From assembly GCF_000946815.1 (NCBI RefSeq), contig NZ_CDRZ01000101.1, positions 1-35,227 of the forward strand: 35,227 nucleotides of DNA. The letters run 5' to 3'. The translations under genes were made by a program, and so were the position numbers. The notes under the pieces are model-generated. The model made no database searches, had not been told where the DNA came from, and saw nothing but the letters and a program-made list of their open reading frames with translations. Shown here piece by piece: positions 1 to 8,717 of this stretch; position 1 is the stretch's first letter; every line of letters begins with the position of its first letter. This DNA is from Syntrophaceticus schinkii. Its GTDB lineage: Bacteria; Bacillota; DSM-12270; Thermacetogeniales; Thermacetogeniaceae.

Positions 1-955
1 TTATCACCATTCCATAGTTGGAGCTTGAACACCAGTCGGTACCAAAGGGGCATTCAGCTTTATCAAGTACGTGGGGACAACGAAACTTGTTAACTCCGTT
101 ATCGCTGCCCCAGTAAACCATCCGAAACCCTGCGGAACAAATAGGTGTCCCATCAAAATCAAAGCCAGCTCTAGGTTGCCTGGTCCCTCTAAGATTAAGA
201 GCTATGATTGCCTGGGCGTGAAAGTCATTCTTTATGGTTTCGTAAATGTCATTACAGTCATACGCAGAGTCCATCAGGTAGAACTTGGGTGATTTAACCA
301 GAACGCTGCTGGCCTTTTTAACCAGTTTTAAAGCTATTTCACTATCGTGGACATTGGCCGGCGTTACGGTGATAGCTACTGGTAACTCTGATTTTGTGTC
401 CACAGCAGCATGCACTTTGTAGCCAAACCAGGCTTCAGTGTTGCCATCAGTGTTTCTTTTGACGCCCCAGTCAGCGCTTTTACCGTTTTGTGATACATAC
501 TTTCTAGGCTTGGTTTTCTCATAAGCCTCAATTTTTGTGGAATCTATTGCAATAGAGGTGCAGTCAATAATCCCCATTTGCTCGGCTTTATTTACAAGCA
601 AATTAAACAGTTCTTCCAGAATACCTGTTTCTGTTAGTTCTCTTAAAAATCTGCTCATAGTTGCTTCACTTGGTACGCTTGCAATTACGCCAAATCCACA
701 TATGTATCGAAATACAGGGTCATTTTTTAGTCTTCTGACCAATGCAGCCATTGTCGGTATTTGCTCTATCTTTGCAGCTATTAATGCTCTTAGTTTGTAT
801 TTAGCATTGTATCCTCGAGGTCCATTATGTTTTCTGGGTAGCCTGGATATTATTGGTTTCAAATCAAGGGTGCTAAAAATCTTTTCCAGTCTAGTTTCAG
901 GTTGCATTTTTAATGCATCTTCGAAGGAAATCAGGCACTGTTGTCGAATATACAA
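1..955 (-). CDS. DDE transposase, IS4/IS5 superfamily (DUF772 plus DDE_Tnp_1 type), 3' end outside window
   Basis: An uninterrupted minus-strand frame runs from 955 to the left edge, at least 318 codons. I place the start at a TTG at 955 because it follows AAGGG and gives a family-like N-terminus (MYIRQQ...SFEDAL). An upstream GTG at 976 in the same frame has no Shine-Dalgarno sequence, and an in-frame TAA lies further upstream. The N-terminal third has the helical DUF772 pattern (LRALIAAKIEQIPTM, then PSEATMSRFLREL). The first catalytic Asp lies in IAIDSTKIEAY (about residue 153) and the second in YLMDSAYDC (about 238). The catalytic Glu should lie beyond the window. The protein would cut and paste its own IS. 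The frame shows no decay, so the element may be active. It lies just downstream of trmFO. The exact IS family is uncertain. Confidence 0.85.
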   Translation of the reverse strand, partial: MYIRQQCLISFEDALKMQPETRLEKIFSTLDLKPIISRLPRKHNGPRGYNAKYKLRALIAAKIEQIPTMAALVRRLKNDPVFRYICGFGVIASVPSEATMSRFLRELTETGILEELFNLLVNKAEQMGIIDCTSIAIDSTKIEAYEKTKPRKYVSQNGKSADWGVKRNTDGNTEAWFGYKVHAAVDTKSELPVAITVTPANVHDSEIALKLVKKASSVLVKSPKFYLMDSAYDCNDIYETIKNDFHAQAIIALNLRGTRQPRAGFDFDGTPICSAGFRMVYWGSDNGVNKFRCPHVLDKAECPFGTDWCSSSNYGMVI

Positions 956-1117
956 GGTAGCTTCATCCCTTTCCACTTTTGCTTTATTTGGTTTGATTTA
1001 CCTTATAATTCGGCAAAAGTTGGGGTGAAGCCTTTATTTTAGGCCTTCAAAACCTTGATTTCAATGAGTTTTTTAGAATGAAATTTTCTCTAATAACATA
1101 CCATATCTTCCAAGTAT

Positions 1118-2426
1118 TTAAAAGATTATTCCGAGAAATTGCGACCAGGACTTTAGTGCTATTTCTGCTAAAGTATTCGCTCTTACACGACGGGGCAATT
1201 TCCTGGGAAGTGGAGGAAAAAGACCAAAATTGACATTCATCGGTTGGAAATCAGGGCTTCTAGATCTGGCTACATACCAGCAGAGGGCTCCATGTGCCGA
1301 TTCCTGTGGTGGTATAAGAGCTTCTTTCCCCAGGGCAAGATAAGCGCTGTTGATTCCAGCTATCAGCCCACTTGCCGCAGATTCAACATAACCTTCAACA
1401 CCCGTGATCTGGCCGGCGCATAATATTTCCGGCATTTCCTTCAGCTGGAGTGTGGGTTGTAAAAGCTCGGGACCCTTTAGAAAGGTATTTCTGTGCATGA
1501 CACCGAAGCGAACAAAATCAGCATTTTCTAACCCCGGAATCATCCTAAAGACTCGCTTCTGTTCACCCCATTTGAGCTGGGTTTGAAAACCGACAAGGTT
1601 GTAAATGGTCCCTGCGGTGTTATCCTGCCGCAGCTGAACTACTGCAAAGGGTTCTTTACCTGTACGAGGATCTATTAGCCCAACTGGCTTGAGGGGACCA
1701 TAGCGCAAGGTATCATACCCACGCCTTGCCATCACCTCCAGGGGAAGGCACCCTTCAAAAAAACGATTTTCCTCAAAGGCATGGGGATCATTGACTTCAG
1801 CTGTCACCAGACTCTCCCAAAAAAGCTTGTATTCTTCTTCATTGAGTGGTGCGTTAAGGTAATCAGCCTCACCCTTTCCATAGCGAGACTGCCGGAAGAT
1901 GAGGTTTGTATTGATCGATTCCAGTGTAACCAGTGGGGCTACGGCATCATAAAAGGAGAGGTACTCCTCTCCTGTCAGAGATGCCAGACTGCTGCTGAAA
2001 TCACCGGATGTAAGGGGCCCTGTTGCAATAACCAGTGGACGGCACTCAGGAATCCGGGTGACCTCTTTGCGCACCAGGTTAATGCGGGGATTCGTAGAAA
2101 TGGCCTCTGTCACTTTCTCGGCAAACCCTATTCTATCCACAGCCAAAGCCGCCCCCGGCAGGTACCGCGCTGCTTTCAGCACACCGCATGATCAGTGATC
2201 CTGCCAACCTCATCTCCTCTTTGAGCAGTCCAACAGCATTGGAAAGAGCGATTGCCCGCAGAGAATTGCTGCAGACAAGCTCTGCCAGCAGGCCGGTTTG
2301 GTGCGCCGGTGTGGTCTTTTGCGGCCGCATCTCATAAAGGGTTACATCAGCCCCCAGGCGGCTTGCCTGCCAGGCAGCCTCACAGCCTGCAAGTCCCCCA
2401 CCGATAACGGATACCGATCCCATCAC
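1118..2426 (-). CDS. trmFO: TrmFO, folate-dependent tRNA (uracil-54-C5)-methyltransferase, broken by a +1 frameshift
   Basis: TrmFO uses methylenetetrahydrofolate and FADH2 to make ribothymidine at position 54 in the tRNA T-loop. The N-terminal 90 residues carry the FAD dinucleotide-binding motif ([13 protein letters not shown]) and the ETRP-like stretch [13 protein letters not shown]. The remainder carries [22 protein letters not shown] and the C-terminal [14 protein letters not shown]. The two parts are in different frames. The first ends shortly after VPAGGG and the second resumes with [17 protein letters not shown]. The total is 436 codons plus one base, which is the usual family length. 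One extra G in the G5 run (CCCCC on the plus strand, near 2151-2155) explains everything. The ATG overlaps the topA stop, so the two are coupled. The IS immediately downstream replaces the usual xerC/hslV/codY continuation. Identity is secure; whether the gene is really broken is uncertain. Confidence 0.9.
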
Positions 2427-4498
2427 TTCACCTCAGATGCAGAGGGTGTTTCCTCCTCCGGTAAATATTTTTTGCAACCAGGACAATATAGTTTTTTCGC
2501 CTTTCCCCGATAAACCAGAAAATGCCCACATTCCTGGCAATACTCAGCTACGGGTTCGTCCCAGGAGGTAAAATCGCACTCAGGGTAATTGATACACCCG
2601 TAAAACTTTCTCCCTTTTCGGGATCTACGCACTACAATATTTCCCTTGCAGCGGGGGCATAAAACACCTGTATCCTCTACAAAGGGCTTTGTATAACGGC
2701 AGTCGGGAAATCCGGGACAGGCCAGGAATTTTCCGTATCTTCCTTGCTTAACCTTCAGGTTTTGACCGCATTTAGGGCATTTTTCCTCACTTGTCTCCTC
2801 CTCAATAGGGATTTTCACAATCTCCTCTTCCGCGTGATGCAGATCTTTCTCGAAGGGTCCGTAAAATTTCTCGACAACATCCTGCCATACCAGTTCCCCT
2901 TCTTCTACTTGATCAAGTTTTTCCTCCATCTCAGCAGTAAATTCCACATCAATGATCTTGGAGAAATACTCTTTTAAGAGATCCACAACAATCTCACCTA
3001 ATTCAGTGGGGAACAGGTATCTTTTTTCCTTACTGACATAACCACGGCTTTGAATAGTAGCAATAATCGGAGCATATGTGCTTGGCCTTCCAATTCCGTT
3101 TTCCTCCAGAGACTTGACGAGGCTTGCTTCTGTATAGCGGGCAGGGGGCTGGGTAAAGTGCTGTTTGGGCTCAAATTTGATTAATTCCAGGATATCCCCT
3201 TTATTCACAGAAGGGAGCAGTGATTCATCCTCTTCATCTTCAATATAGACACGCATAAAACCAGGAAATTTGATCACTGAGCCGCTCGCCCGGAAAAGAT
3301 AATTATTCCCTATGATTTCAATAGTGGTTATATCAAAAATAGCGGGCTTCATTTGACTTGCCAGAAAACGCTCCCAGATTAATTTATATAATTTATACTG
3401 ATCCCTGGACAGGTTATTTTTTATGCTATCCGGAATACGCCTTATATCTGTAGGGCGAATAGCCTCATGGGCCTCCTGAGCCCGTGATGGTGACTTGTAA
3501 AAGGGCGGTTTTTCCGGCACATATTCAGGGCCTATTGTCTCTTTGATGTAATCACGGGCAGCAGCCTGAGCACCACCTGAAACCCTGGTAGAATCGGTTC
3601 GCATATAGGTTATCAGCCCGCTCGCTCCCTCTTTACCCAGATCGAGACCCTCATACAGCTGCTGGGCAATCATCATTGTTTTCTTGACAGGAAAATTTAG
3701 TTTGCGGCTGGCTACCTGCTGGAGGGTGCTGGTTGTAAAGGGAGGGGCAGGATTACGCTTACGCTCTCGTTTGGCAACTTTACTCACCTGGAAAGCGGCC
3801 GCTTCCAGTTCCCCCAGTACTTGATCCACATCCTCTTTAGTGGAAAGGGCGATCTTTTCCTTCCCTTTACGGATCAGCTCAGCCTCTAAGCTGTTTTGGC
3901 CTGTTTTGAAATGACCTGTAATGCTCCAGTATTCCTCTTGCTGGAAATCACGGATCTCCTGTTCGCGGTCACAGATGAGGCGCATGGCCACAGACTGCAC
4001 CCTACCTGCGCTCAATCCCCTCCTGACTTTACGCCAGAGCAGCGGACTGAGTTTATAGCCTACCAGCCGGTCGAGGACACGCCTGCACTGCTGGGCATCA
4101 ACCCTGTCTTGATCAACCAAACGCGGCTGTTTTACTGCCTTATCCAGCGCACTTTTTGTGATTTCATGAAACTCAATCCTACACTTTTCATCATCCGGAA
4201 TCCCCAGGATCTCCATCAGGTGCCAGGCGATAGCCTCTCCCTCCCGGTCCGGGTCAGGACCCAAGAGAACCTGATCAGCCTTTTTGGCAGCAGAACGAAG
4301 CTCCTTGATCACATCTCCTTTGCCGCGGATGGTAATGTATTTGGGGGTAAAATTAGTTTCCACATCAACACCCAATCGGCTCTTTGGAAGATCACGGACA
4401 TGCCCTAGAGATGCCTTCACAGAATATTTTTTCGGCAAAAACTTGTTGATAGCACGCGCTTTAGCAGGAGATTCAACTATAATCAGTACTTGTGCCAT
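2423..4498 (-). CDS. topA: DNA topoisomerase I (type IA)
   Basis: Relaxes negatively supercoiled DNA by single-strand passage. I chose the ATG at 4498 ([14 protein letters not shown]), preceded by AAAGGTG; a GTG four codons upstream overlaps the dprA stop and is less likely. The Toprim domain has the conserved Glu (E9, in VESPAKA) and DPDREGE at about 82-88. The active-site Tyr is Y298 in [10 protein letters not shown]. The C-terminus (from about 575) carries three zinc-ribbon-like Cys clusters: CPKCGQ...CPGFPDC, CPRCKG...CINYPEC, and CQECGH...CPGC. The length of 691 residues is normal for Gram-positive TopA. It sits between dprA (6-base gap) and trmFO (4-base overlap), a common Firmicute arrangement. 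It appears intact. Confidence 0.97.
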   Translation of the reverse strand: MAQVLIIVESPAKARAINKFLPKKYSVKASLGHVRDLPKSRLGVDVETNFTPKYITIRGKGDVIKELRSAAKKADQVLLGPDPDREGEAIAWHLMEILGIPDDEKCRIEFHEITKSALDKAVKQPRLVDQDRVDAQQCRRVLDRLVGYKLSPLLWRKVRRGLSAGRVQSVAMRLICDREQEIRDFQQEEYWSITGHFKTGQNSLEAELIRKGKEKIALSTKEDVDQVLGELEAAAFQVSKVAKRERKRNPAPPFTTSTLQQVASRKLNFPVKKTMMIAQQLYEGLDLGKEGASGLITYMRTDSTRVSGGAQAAARDYIKETIGPEYVPEKPPFYKSPSRAQEAHEAIRPTDIRRIPDSIKNNLSRDQYKLYKLIWERFLASQMKPAIFDITTIEIIGNNYLFRASGSVIKFPGFMRVYIEDEEDESLLPSVNKGDILELIKFEPKQHFTQPPARYTEASLVKSLEENGIGRPSTYAPIIATIQSRGYVSKEKRYLFPTELGEIVVDLLKEYFSKIIDVEFTAEMEEKLDQVEEGELVWQDVVEKFYGPFEKDLHHAEEEIVKIPIEEETSEEKCPKCGQNLKVKQGRYGKFLACPGFPDCRYTKPFVEDTGVLCPRCKGNIVVRRSRKGRKFYGCINYPECDFTSWDEPVAEYCQECGHFLVYRGKAKKLYCPGCKKYLPEEETPSASEVK

Positions 4499-4506
4499 AA
4501 TACTTG

Positions 4507-5625
4507 TCACCTTTTTTGATCCAGAACTGCTTCCGGATTAATAAAGTAATCGCCAGGCAACTGCTTGGCTAAACCTCTAAACTCAAGCAACGTTAAAATA
4601 CCTCCTACAACTGACACTGACAAGCCGGTCTTTTCAGCCAGCTGATCAATGTGTACAGGTTCTAAACTAAGCTTTTGTAAAACACAGGATTCTTCAAGGG
4701 TCAAACTTGGTTCTAACCTCTTTTTTGGAGGTGTTTGTGGTGAGGGGACCCAGTTCAGGTATGGAAATTCCTCGATGATATCTGCCGCATCTTCCACCAA
4801 TTTTGCCCCCTGTTTGATCAAGTTGTTCGCCCCCCGACTGTATTCACTTGTCACCGGACCAGGTATGGCAAAAACCTCCCTGTCCTGTTCCAGTGCATTA
4901 TGAGCAGTGATCAATGCCCCACTTCGTTCTCCCGCCTCCACCACCAGGATTCCCATAGAGCAGCCACTGATCACCCTGTTGCGAATAGGAAAATTCTTCG
5001 CATGGGGTCCTGTATCTGGAGGAAATTCGCTGAGAAGACACCCCTTTTCCTCAATACGTTTCATTAGTTTGCTATTTTCCCGTGGATAACAAACATCGAT
5101 ACCGCACCCAAAGACAGCCAGTGTATAACCCCCTGCTGCCAGTGCTCCCTCATGAGCAGCTGTATCGATCCCTCTGGCCATTCCGCTGACAACCCCCCAC
5201 CCCAGTTGAACCAACTCCCTGGAGAGTTTATGGGCAACGGCTTTTCCATAAGGGGTGGCGCGGCGCGACCCTACAATGGCAATTAAAGGCAATTTTTGTT
5301 CCGGCAGCCTTCCCCTAGTATAAAGGATCACCGGGGGATCTGCAATTTGGGCAAGAGCGTGGGGATATGAAGGTTCACCCAATAGAGTGACCTGAACCCC
5401 CCTTGCCTGCAGATCTTCTGCAGTCTTTTCAGGGTTAACTGCACCCCGTCCCTCAATGACGTGTTCATAAGCCTGCAGAGTAAGACGCGGCACCCTTTTC
5501 AATTCCTCTGCACTCGCCTCTAAAACCGCCTTCCCTGTGGGAAAATGGCGGTAAAGACGAAGCAGACTACGGGTACCCAAATTGAGGGCAATCTGCAGTG
5601 CTGCCCAACAGTAGCGGTCATCCAC
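4507..5625 (-). CDS. dprA: DNA-processing protein DprA (Smf), RecA loader in transformation
   Basis: DprA binds incoming single-stranded DNA and loads RecA during natural transformation. The GTG start follows a strong GGAGGAT. The N-terminal helical (SAM-like) region covers about 1-70 and includes LKRVPRLTLQAYE. The Rossmann-like DprA domain starts at about 112 with IVGSRRATPYGK (119-128), then GWGVVSGMARGIDTAAHEGAL, then FGCGIDVCYPRENS, and RNRVISGCSMGILVVEAGERSGALITA. A C-terminal winged-helix segment (about 305-372, VHIDQLAEKTGLSVSVVGGILTLLE) is the usual DprA extension. The length of 372 is typical. It is first of the three genes dprA-topA-trmFO and has a candidate promoter at 5724-5752. 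With comM nearby it makes a case for competence capacity, but no uptake genes are in the window. Confidence 0.96.
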   Translation of the reverse strand: MDDRYCWAALQIALNLGTRSLLRLYRHFPTGKAVLEASAEELKRVPRLTLQAYEHVIEGRGAVNPEKTAEDLQARGVQVTLLGEPSYPHALAQIADPPVILYTRGRLPEQKLPLIAIVGSRRATPYGKAVAHKLSRELVQLGWGVVSGMARGIDTAAHEGALAAGGYTLAVFGCGIDVCYPRENSKLMKRIEEKGCLLSEFPPDTGPHAKNFPIRNRVISGCSMGILVVEAGERSGALITAHNALEQDREVFAIPGPVTSEYSRGANNLIKQGAKLVEDAADIIEEFPYLNWVPSPQTPPKKRLEPSLTLEESCVLQKLSLEPVHIDQLAEKTGLSVSVVGGILTLLEFRGLAKQLPGDYFINPEAVLDQKR

Positions 5626-5646
5626 ATCCTCCCCTCCCCTGGATCA

Positions 5647-5681
5647 AAGTGGATCAGAGGAACGGTTCTCTTGATCCATTT
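5647..5681. repeat. Hairpin with G-rich loop and TGGATCA stem (copy 1)
   Basis: TGGATCA at 5650-5656 pairs with TGATCCA at 5672-5678, extended by AAG/TTT with one G-U pair. The 15-base loop GAGGAACGGTTCTCT is a variant of the GGGGACGGTTCT loop seen elsewhere in the window. An extra direct copy of TGGATCA starts at 5640. The hairpin lies in the dprA leader, between the candidate promoter and the GTG. It has no T-run, so it does not look like a terminator. Confidence 0.75.
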
Positions 5682-5723
5682 TCTGATATTTCACACTATA
5701 TGGCCACCTTATACCAATTACAA

Positions 5724-5752
5724 AGATTAATCCTTTTTGAAACATTTGTCAA
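5724..5752 (-). promoter_or_regulatory. Candidate sigma-A promoter for dprA-topA-trmFO
   Basis: Reading the minus strand, a perfect TTGACA (5747-5752) is followed by a 17-base spacer and TAATCT (5724-5729). The -35 is ideal but the -10 matches consensus at only three positions, so this is a moderate call. It lies about 100 bases upstream of the dprA GTG. Confidence 0.4.
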
Positions 5753-5777
5753 TGATACAATTCAGGACAAGCATGAC

Positions 5778-5808
5778 ACGTGACGCGGGGACGGTCTTTT
5801 TGTCACGT
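5778..5808. repeat. Hairpin with G-rich loop and ACGTGAC stem (copy 2)
   Basis: ACGTGAC (5778-5784) pairs perfectly with GTCACGT (5802-5808). The 17-base loop begins GCGGGGACGG and continues with T-rich sequence, so the loop core GGGGACGG is shared with the other copies while the stem sequence is unrelated to that of copy 1. Confidence 0.75.
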
Positions 5809-5839
5809 TATTGTTAGAGTGATAGGTGGCCATCACTAT

Positions 5840-5886
5840 ACACTTCACCCCGTCCCCAGATCATGCCGCCAGGGCGGCATAAGTGT
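5840..5886. repeat. Nested inverted repeat, inverted copy of the G-rich-loop element
   Basis: An outer stem ACACTT (5840-5845) / AAGTGT (5881-5886) encloses the loop core in reverse orientation (CCCCGTCCCC, 5848-5857) and a perfect inner hairpin, ATGCCGCC (5863-5870) / GGCGGCAT (5873-5880) with a two-base loop. The inner GC-rich palindrome resembles REP-type sequences. Confidence 0.65.
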
Positions 5887-6021
5887 CATGTTAATCGCTG
5901 TGCAATTGGCCTTTAAGTCGTCCGCACAACTAACCCCACCTGCCGCCTTGTTCCGAGGTGAGTAATGTGAAATCATCCTTACAGCCTTCTGCACAACGAT
6001 ATTAACTCCGGTTTATACCAG

Positions 6022-6069
6022 GCCGTGGGGACGATCCCTTTGGCAGCCGCGGAGACGATCCCCTTGGCA
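6022..6069. repeat. Two tandem 24-bp units of the GGGGACGATCCC type
   Basis: Two head-to-tail 24-base units (6022-6045 and 6046-6069) each begin with GCCG and end with TTGGCA. Their centres are GTGGGGACGATCCC and CGGAGACGATCCC. The units differ at four or fewer positions. Each can fold GGGA against TCCC and GCC against GGC. They belong with the G-rich-loop repeats just upstream and abut the 3' end of ku. The rest of the 5626-6077 gap (5887-6021) holds no other feature I can support. Confidence 0.7.
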
Positions 6070-6077
6070 GGTCTGTG

Positions 6078-6896
6078 TTACGATTTGCCTGTGGCCACCT
6101 TTTTTCTTGGCTTCCTCTTTTCTTTTCCTTCCTTCTTGGTGGCTTCCAAGCTAGCCTTCAAAGCCTCCACAAGATCCACCACTTTCTCAGAGGGAGCCGC
6201 CGGAGCTACTGCGATCTCCTTGCCGGCAATTTTAGCGGCAATGGCTTTTTCCAGAGTTTTGCGGTATTCGTCCTCATACTTTTCCGGTTCAAAACCGCCG
6301 GCCAGATTGCCGATCAGTTCAACTGCCATCTTTATTTCACCTGCACTGAGATCCATCTTTTTTTGAGGATCCAGAAGAGCATCCACCCTGCGGATTTGAT
6401 CATCATAGTACATGATCGACATCAGCAAACACTGTTTAAAAATGCGCAAGGCCACCAGGGATTCCTTATTGCGCAGCCTGGTTCTGGCGATGGCCACCTG
6501 CCCGGTTTCCTGCATGGCATGGTGAAGTAAGGCATAAGCCTTCTCACCCCCTGTCCCAGGTGCTAAATAATAGGGTTTGGCAAAATAAATGGGATCGATC
6601 TCATTAAGGTGGACAAAATCTAGGATCTCTACTGTATGCAGGGCTTCCCTTTGTGGTGTCAGCAGCTCTTCCTCGATGGGCACAAATCTTCCCCTCTCAT
6701 ACTCATAGGCCTTTTCCACCTCTTCCATGGGCACAGCCCGCTCACAAGTAGGACACCTGCGCTCATAGTTCAGTGGTGTGTGACAATCTTTATGGAGAAA
6801 CCGGAATTTGATATCCTTGTCCTGAACAGCAGGAAAAACCTTAATCGGAATATTGACAAGGCCAAAACTGACCGCTCCCTGCCAGATCGGGCGCAT
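6078..6896 (-). CDS. ku: Ku, non-homologous end-joining DNA end-binding protein
   Basis: Bacterial Ku homodimers ring broken DNA ends and recruit a ligase, classically LigD. I chose the ATG at 6896 (MRPIWQGAVSFGLVNIPIK), preceded by AAGGGGG; longer starts lack a ribosome site. The Ku core covers about 1-235, with HKDCHTPLNYERRCPTCERAV, FVHLNEIDPIYFAKPYYLAP and MYYDDQIRRVDALL. The extreme C-terminus (KKEGKEKRKPRKKVATGKS) is Lys/Arg-rich, a tail type linked to DNA binding and ligase contact in other Ku proteins. Length 272 is normal. No ligD or other ligase lies within the window. It stands alone between a repeat cluster and an IS fragment, with no clear promoter, which fits an acquired or relocated gene. 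Confidence 0.95.
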   Translation of the reverse strand: MRPIWQGAVSFGLVNIPIKVFPAVQDKDIKFRFLHKDCHTPLNYERRCPTCERAVPMEEVEKAYEYERGRFVPIEEELLTPQREALHTVEILDFVHLNEIDPIYFAKPYYLAPGTGGEKAYALLHHAMQETGQVAIARTRLRNKESLVALRIFKQCLLMSIMYYDDQIRRVDALLDPQKKMDLSAGEIKMAVELIGNLAGGFEPEKYEDEYRKTLEKAIAAKIAGKEIAVAPAAPSEKVVDLVEALKASLEATKKEGKEKRKPRKKVATGKS

Positions 6897-6978
6897 CACA
6901 ACAACCCCCTTGCTCTTCATTTACACTTAGTTTGCTTCAGGGGGGTGCTAAATAATTTTTTTTTCTCGTACGTTTTCA

Positions 6979-7248
6979 ATGGCATCTATTGGAACCACTA
7001 AATTCGTTAATTTTGGCTCTGTAGAATTTTATAAACAGGCAATTGGTTTCAAGGAACTTATCAGAAGCACTTTTACCATGCGCAAAACATCTAACAGCAA
7101 ATATCAGTCTCCAGAAATGCTCGATTTCCTGGTTGATGCTCAAATTCTTGGTTTATCTGGATTTGAGCATATCAATGATTTACGTTACGACCCGGGTTAC
7201 CTGAAAATCAAAGGCGATATTAATGAATTCCCTGAGGAATCAGCATAA
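6979..7248 (+). pseudogene. N-terminal fragment of an IS1380-like transposase
   Basis: An 89-codon frame reads KFVNFGSVEFYKQAIGFKEL, then MLDFLVDAQILGLSGFEHIN and DLRYDPGYLKIKG, a pattern I associate with the N-terminal region of IS1380/IS4-type transposases. Full proteins of this kind exceed 400 residues and no catalytic Asp/Glu region follows, so this is a truncated remnant. It converges on the ABC permease, leaving one base between the two stops. Family assignment is tentative. Confidence 0.55.
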
Positions 7249-7249
7249 C

Positions 7250-8717
7250 CTACTCTGTTTTCCGTATCATAAATAAACCTAAAAGAATGAGTGAAAGTGC
7301 TATCAACTCCAACCTGTTAATGTTGTATGCCATCGGATTCGTGGCCTGGACAGGGGCAAATGTATTCAAATAAACAGGCAGTCTCGCCCTGAAAATTAAA
7401 TTTACTGCCCAAACAGTATAGCAGATTAGAAACGCCAGACCCTTCCCCCTTACAACCATAATAACGGCAAACGGTAGCACGAGGTAGAAGATGGTTGCGG
7501 GTAAGATGATCTTGGCATAGATAAATAATGGAATGCCAGCAACAAAAAAAGTGCGTACTTAAATAAAAAGCTAATGCCATTACTATGCTGAACAGAAAAA
7601 GTAGTTTAAGTTTATCGCCGTAGAGTCTTTTTAGGCCATCCGGTCTGCACGAGATCAGTTCCGATGCGTTATAATAATACTCCACATTCAAGCTGTAAGT
7701 AGCATAAAGCAGAACTCCAAGGGTCAGGTAAATTTCTCCGGTCTGCAACACTTTAGTCAGTATCTCCGCTGTTGTGATCATATTATTAAAGATCCGTAGC
7801 AGGATTTCATTAAGCATCGGCGGCAGGGCGGCAAATACGACCACACCGAAAATAAATTTCCATGAGAGGTTAATTTTATAGCTGGCCAGTAGGCTTACTA
7901 ATTTGCTGTCTTTGAATTCATAGGCATCTATAGTTTCATTGCGGCCTCTTGAGGTCTCCGGACTGTCTGACCTGAATAGGTCTCTCCGCTTGATCTCCAA
8001 GAGCCTTACACCGATATACCATATGATTACGGCAATTACCAGGTATGAGCACCTGTTAGCCCAAAGTCCAACATCGGCCAGCGGATTTCCGAGATTCAAC
8101 TTCGTCCAGTTCGAATATAACAGTGAGTATTTCGTCGGGAATAGATTGATGAACCAGACTATCAGCATGACGGGATATAGTATCTTGGCATCGCTGAACA
8201 ACACTGCCAAAATGAAGCTCAGCACCAGCCAGAAAAATAACGGAATCAGGAGATAAACAGCGTACAAGCTTGTAAAATAGCCTGGTTCGAAAGGGATTTT
8301 ATAGGAACTAAGACAGAACCAGGTGAATATAAATGTGGCGATAAAGCTGACTAGAATAACAACTGTAAATGAAGCCACCAATTTGTAACATACCAGTTTT
8401 GAGGTCTTCAGTGTCTTGTTCAAGACGATTTCCGCATACCTGTTATCCAAAAATGCCCTGAAATAACCGGCAAAAGCAAATATCATCAACAAGAGCAGAG
8501 CAGAGAGAGGAAAAATAACCGCCCTTGCTATCATTTCTTGGCTGACAGAGATACTGCCGCTCTGAATCAGGGCAGAGAATAGGTAATGTTTCTTGCCCAG
8601 AAAATGGGACGCCTCGCTTTTAATCGTAAAGAAGCAAAATAACTGGGCGATCCAGAGAAAAGGATTTCTGGCAAACTGCATGAATTCATATTTAAGAAAA
8701 TCAAGCGTGTAGGCCAC
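7250..8717 (-). CDS. ABC-2 type transporter permease, frameshifted near its 3' end
   Basis: A highly hydrophobic protein with about ten predicted membrane spans in two halves separated by a charged loop (near residues 240-290). It is the membrane partner of the ATPase encoded directly upstream, whose stop abuts this ATG. Substrate is unknown. The frame is intact to about residue 390 (LALAFYLSTHFF) and then changes. The sequence continues sensibly in another frame (VAGIPLFIYAKIIL ... GLFMIRKTE) to a stop at 7250. One extra base in an A7 run (7544-7550, T7 in the coding strand) explains the break. Total length would be 489 codons. A separate short frame starting at 7480 is simply the tail of this gene. 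Confidence 0.8.

Noticed and set aside
537-1028. 163-codon plus-strand frame over the IS
   Set aside because: It is antisense to the transposase, which has clear motifs; the plus-strand product resembles nothing.
1027-1048. Terminator upstream of the transposase
   Set aside because: The stem (GAAGCCT with AGGCCTTC) needs a bulge and lacks a T-run in a useful position; it may belong to the IS end.
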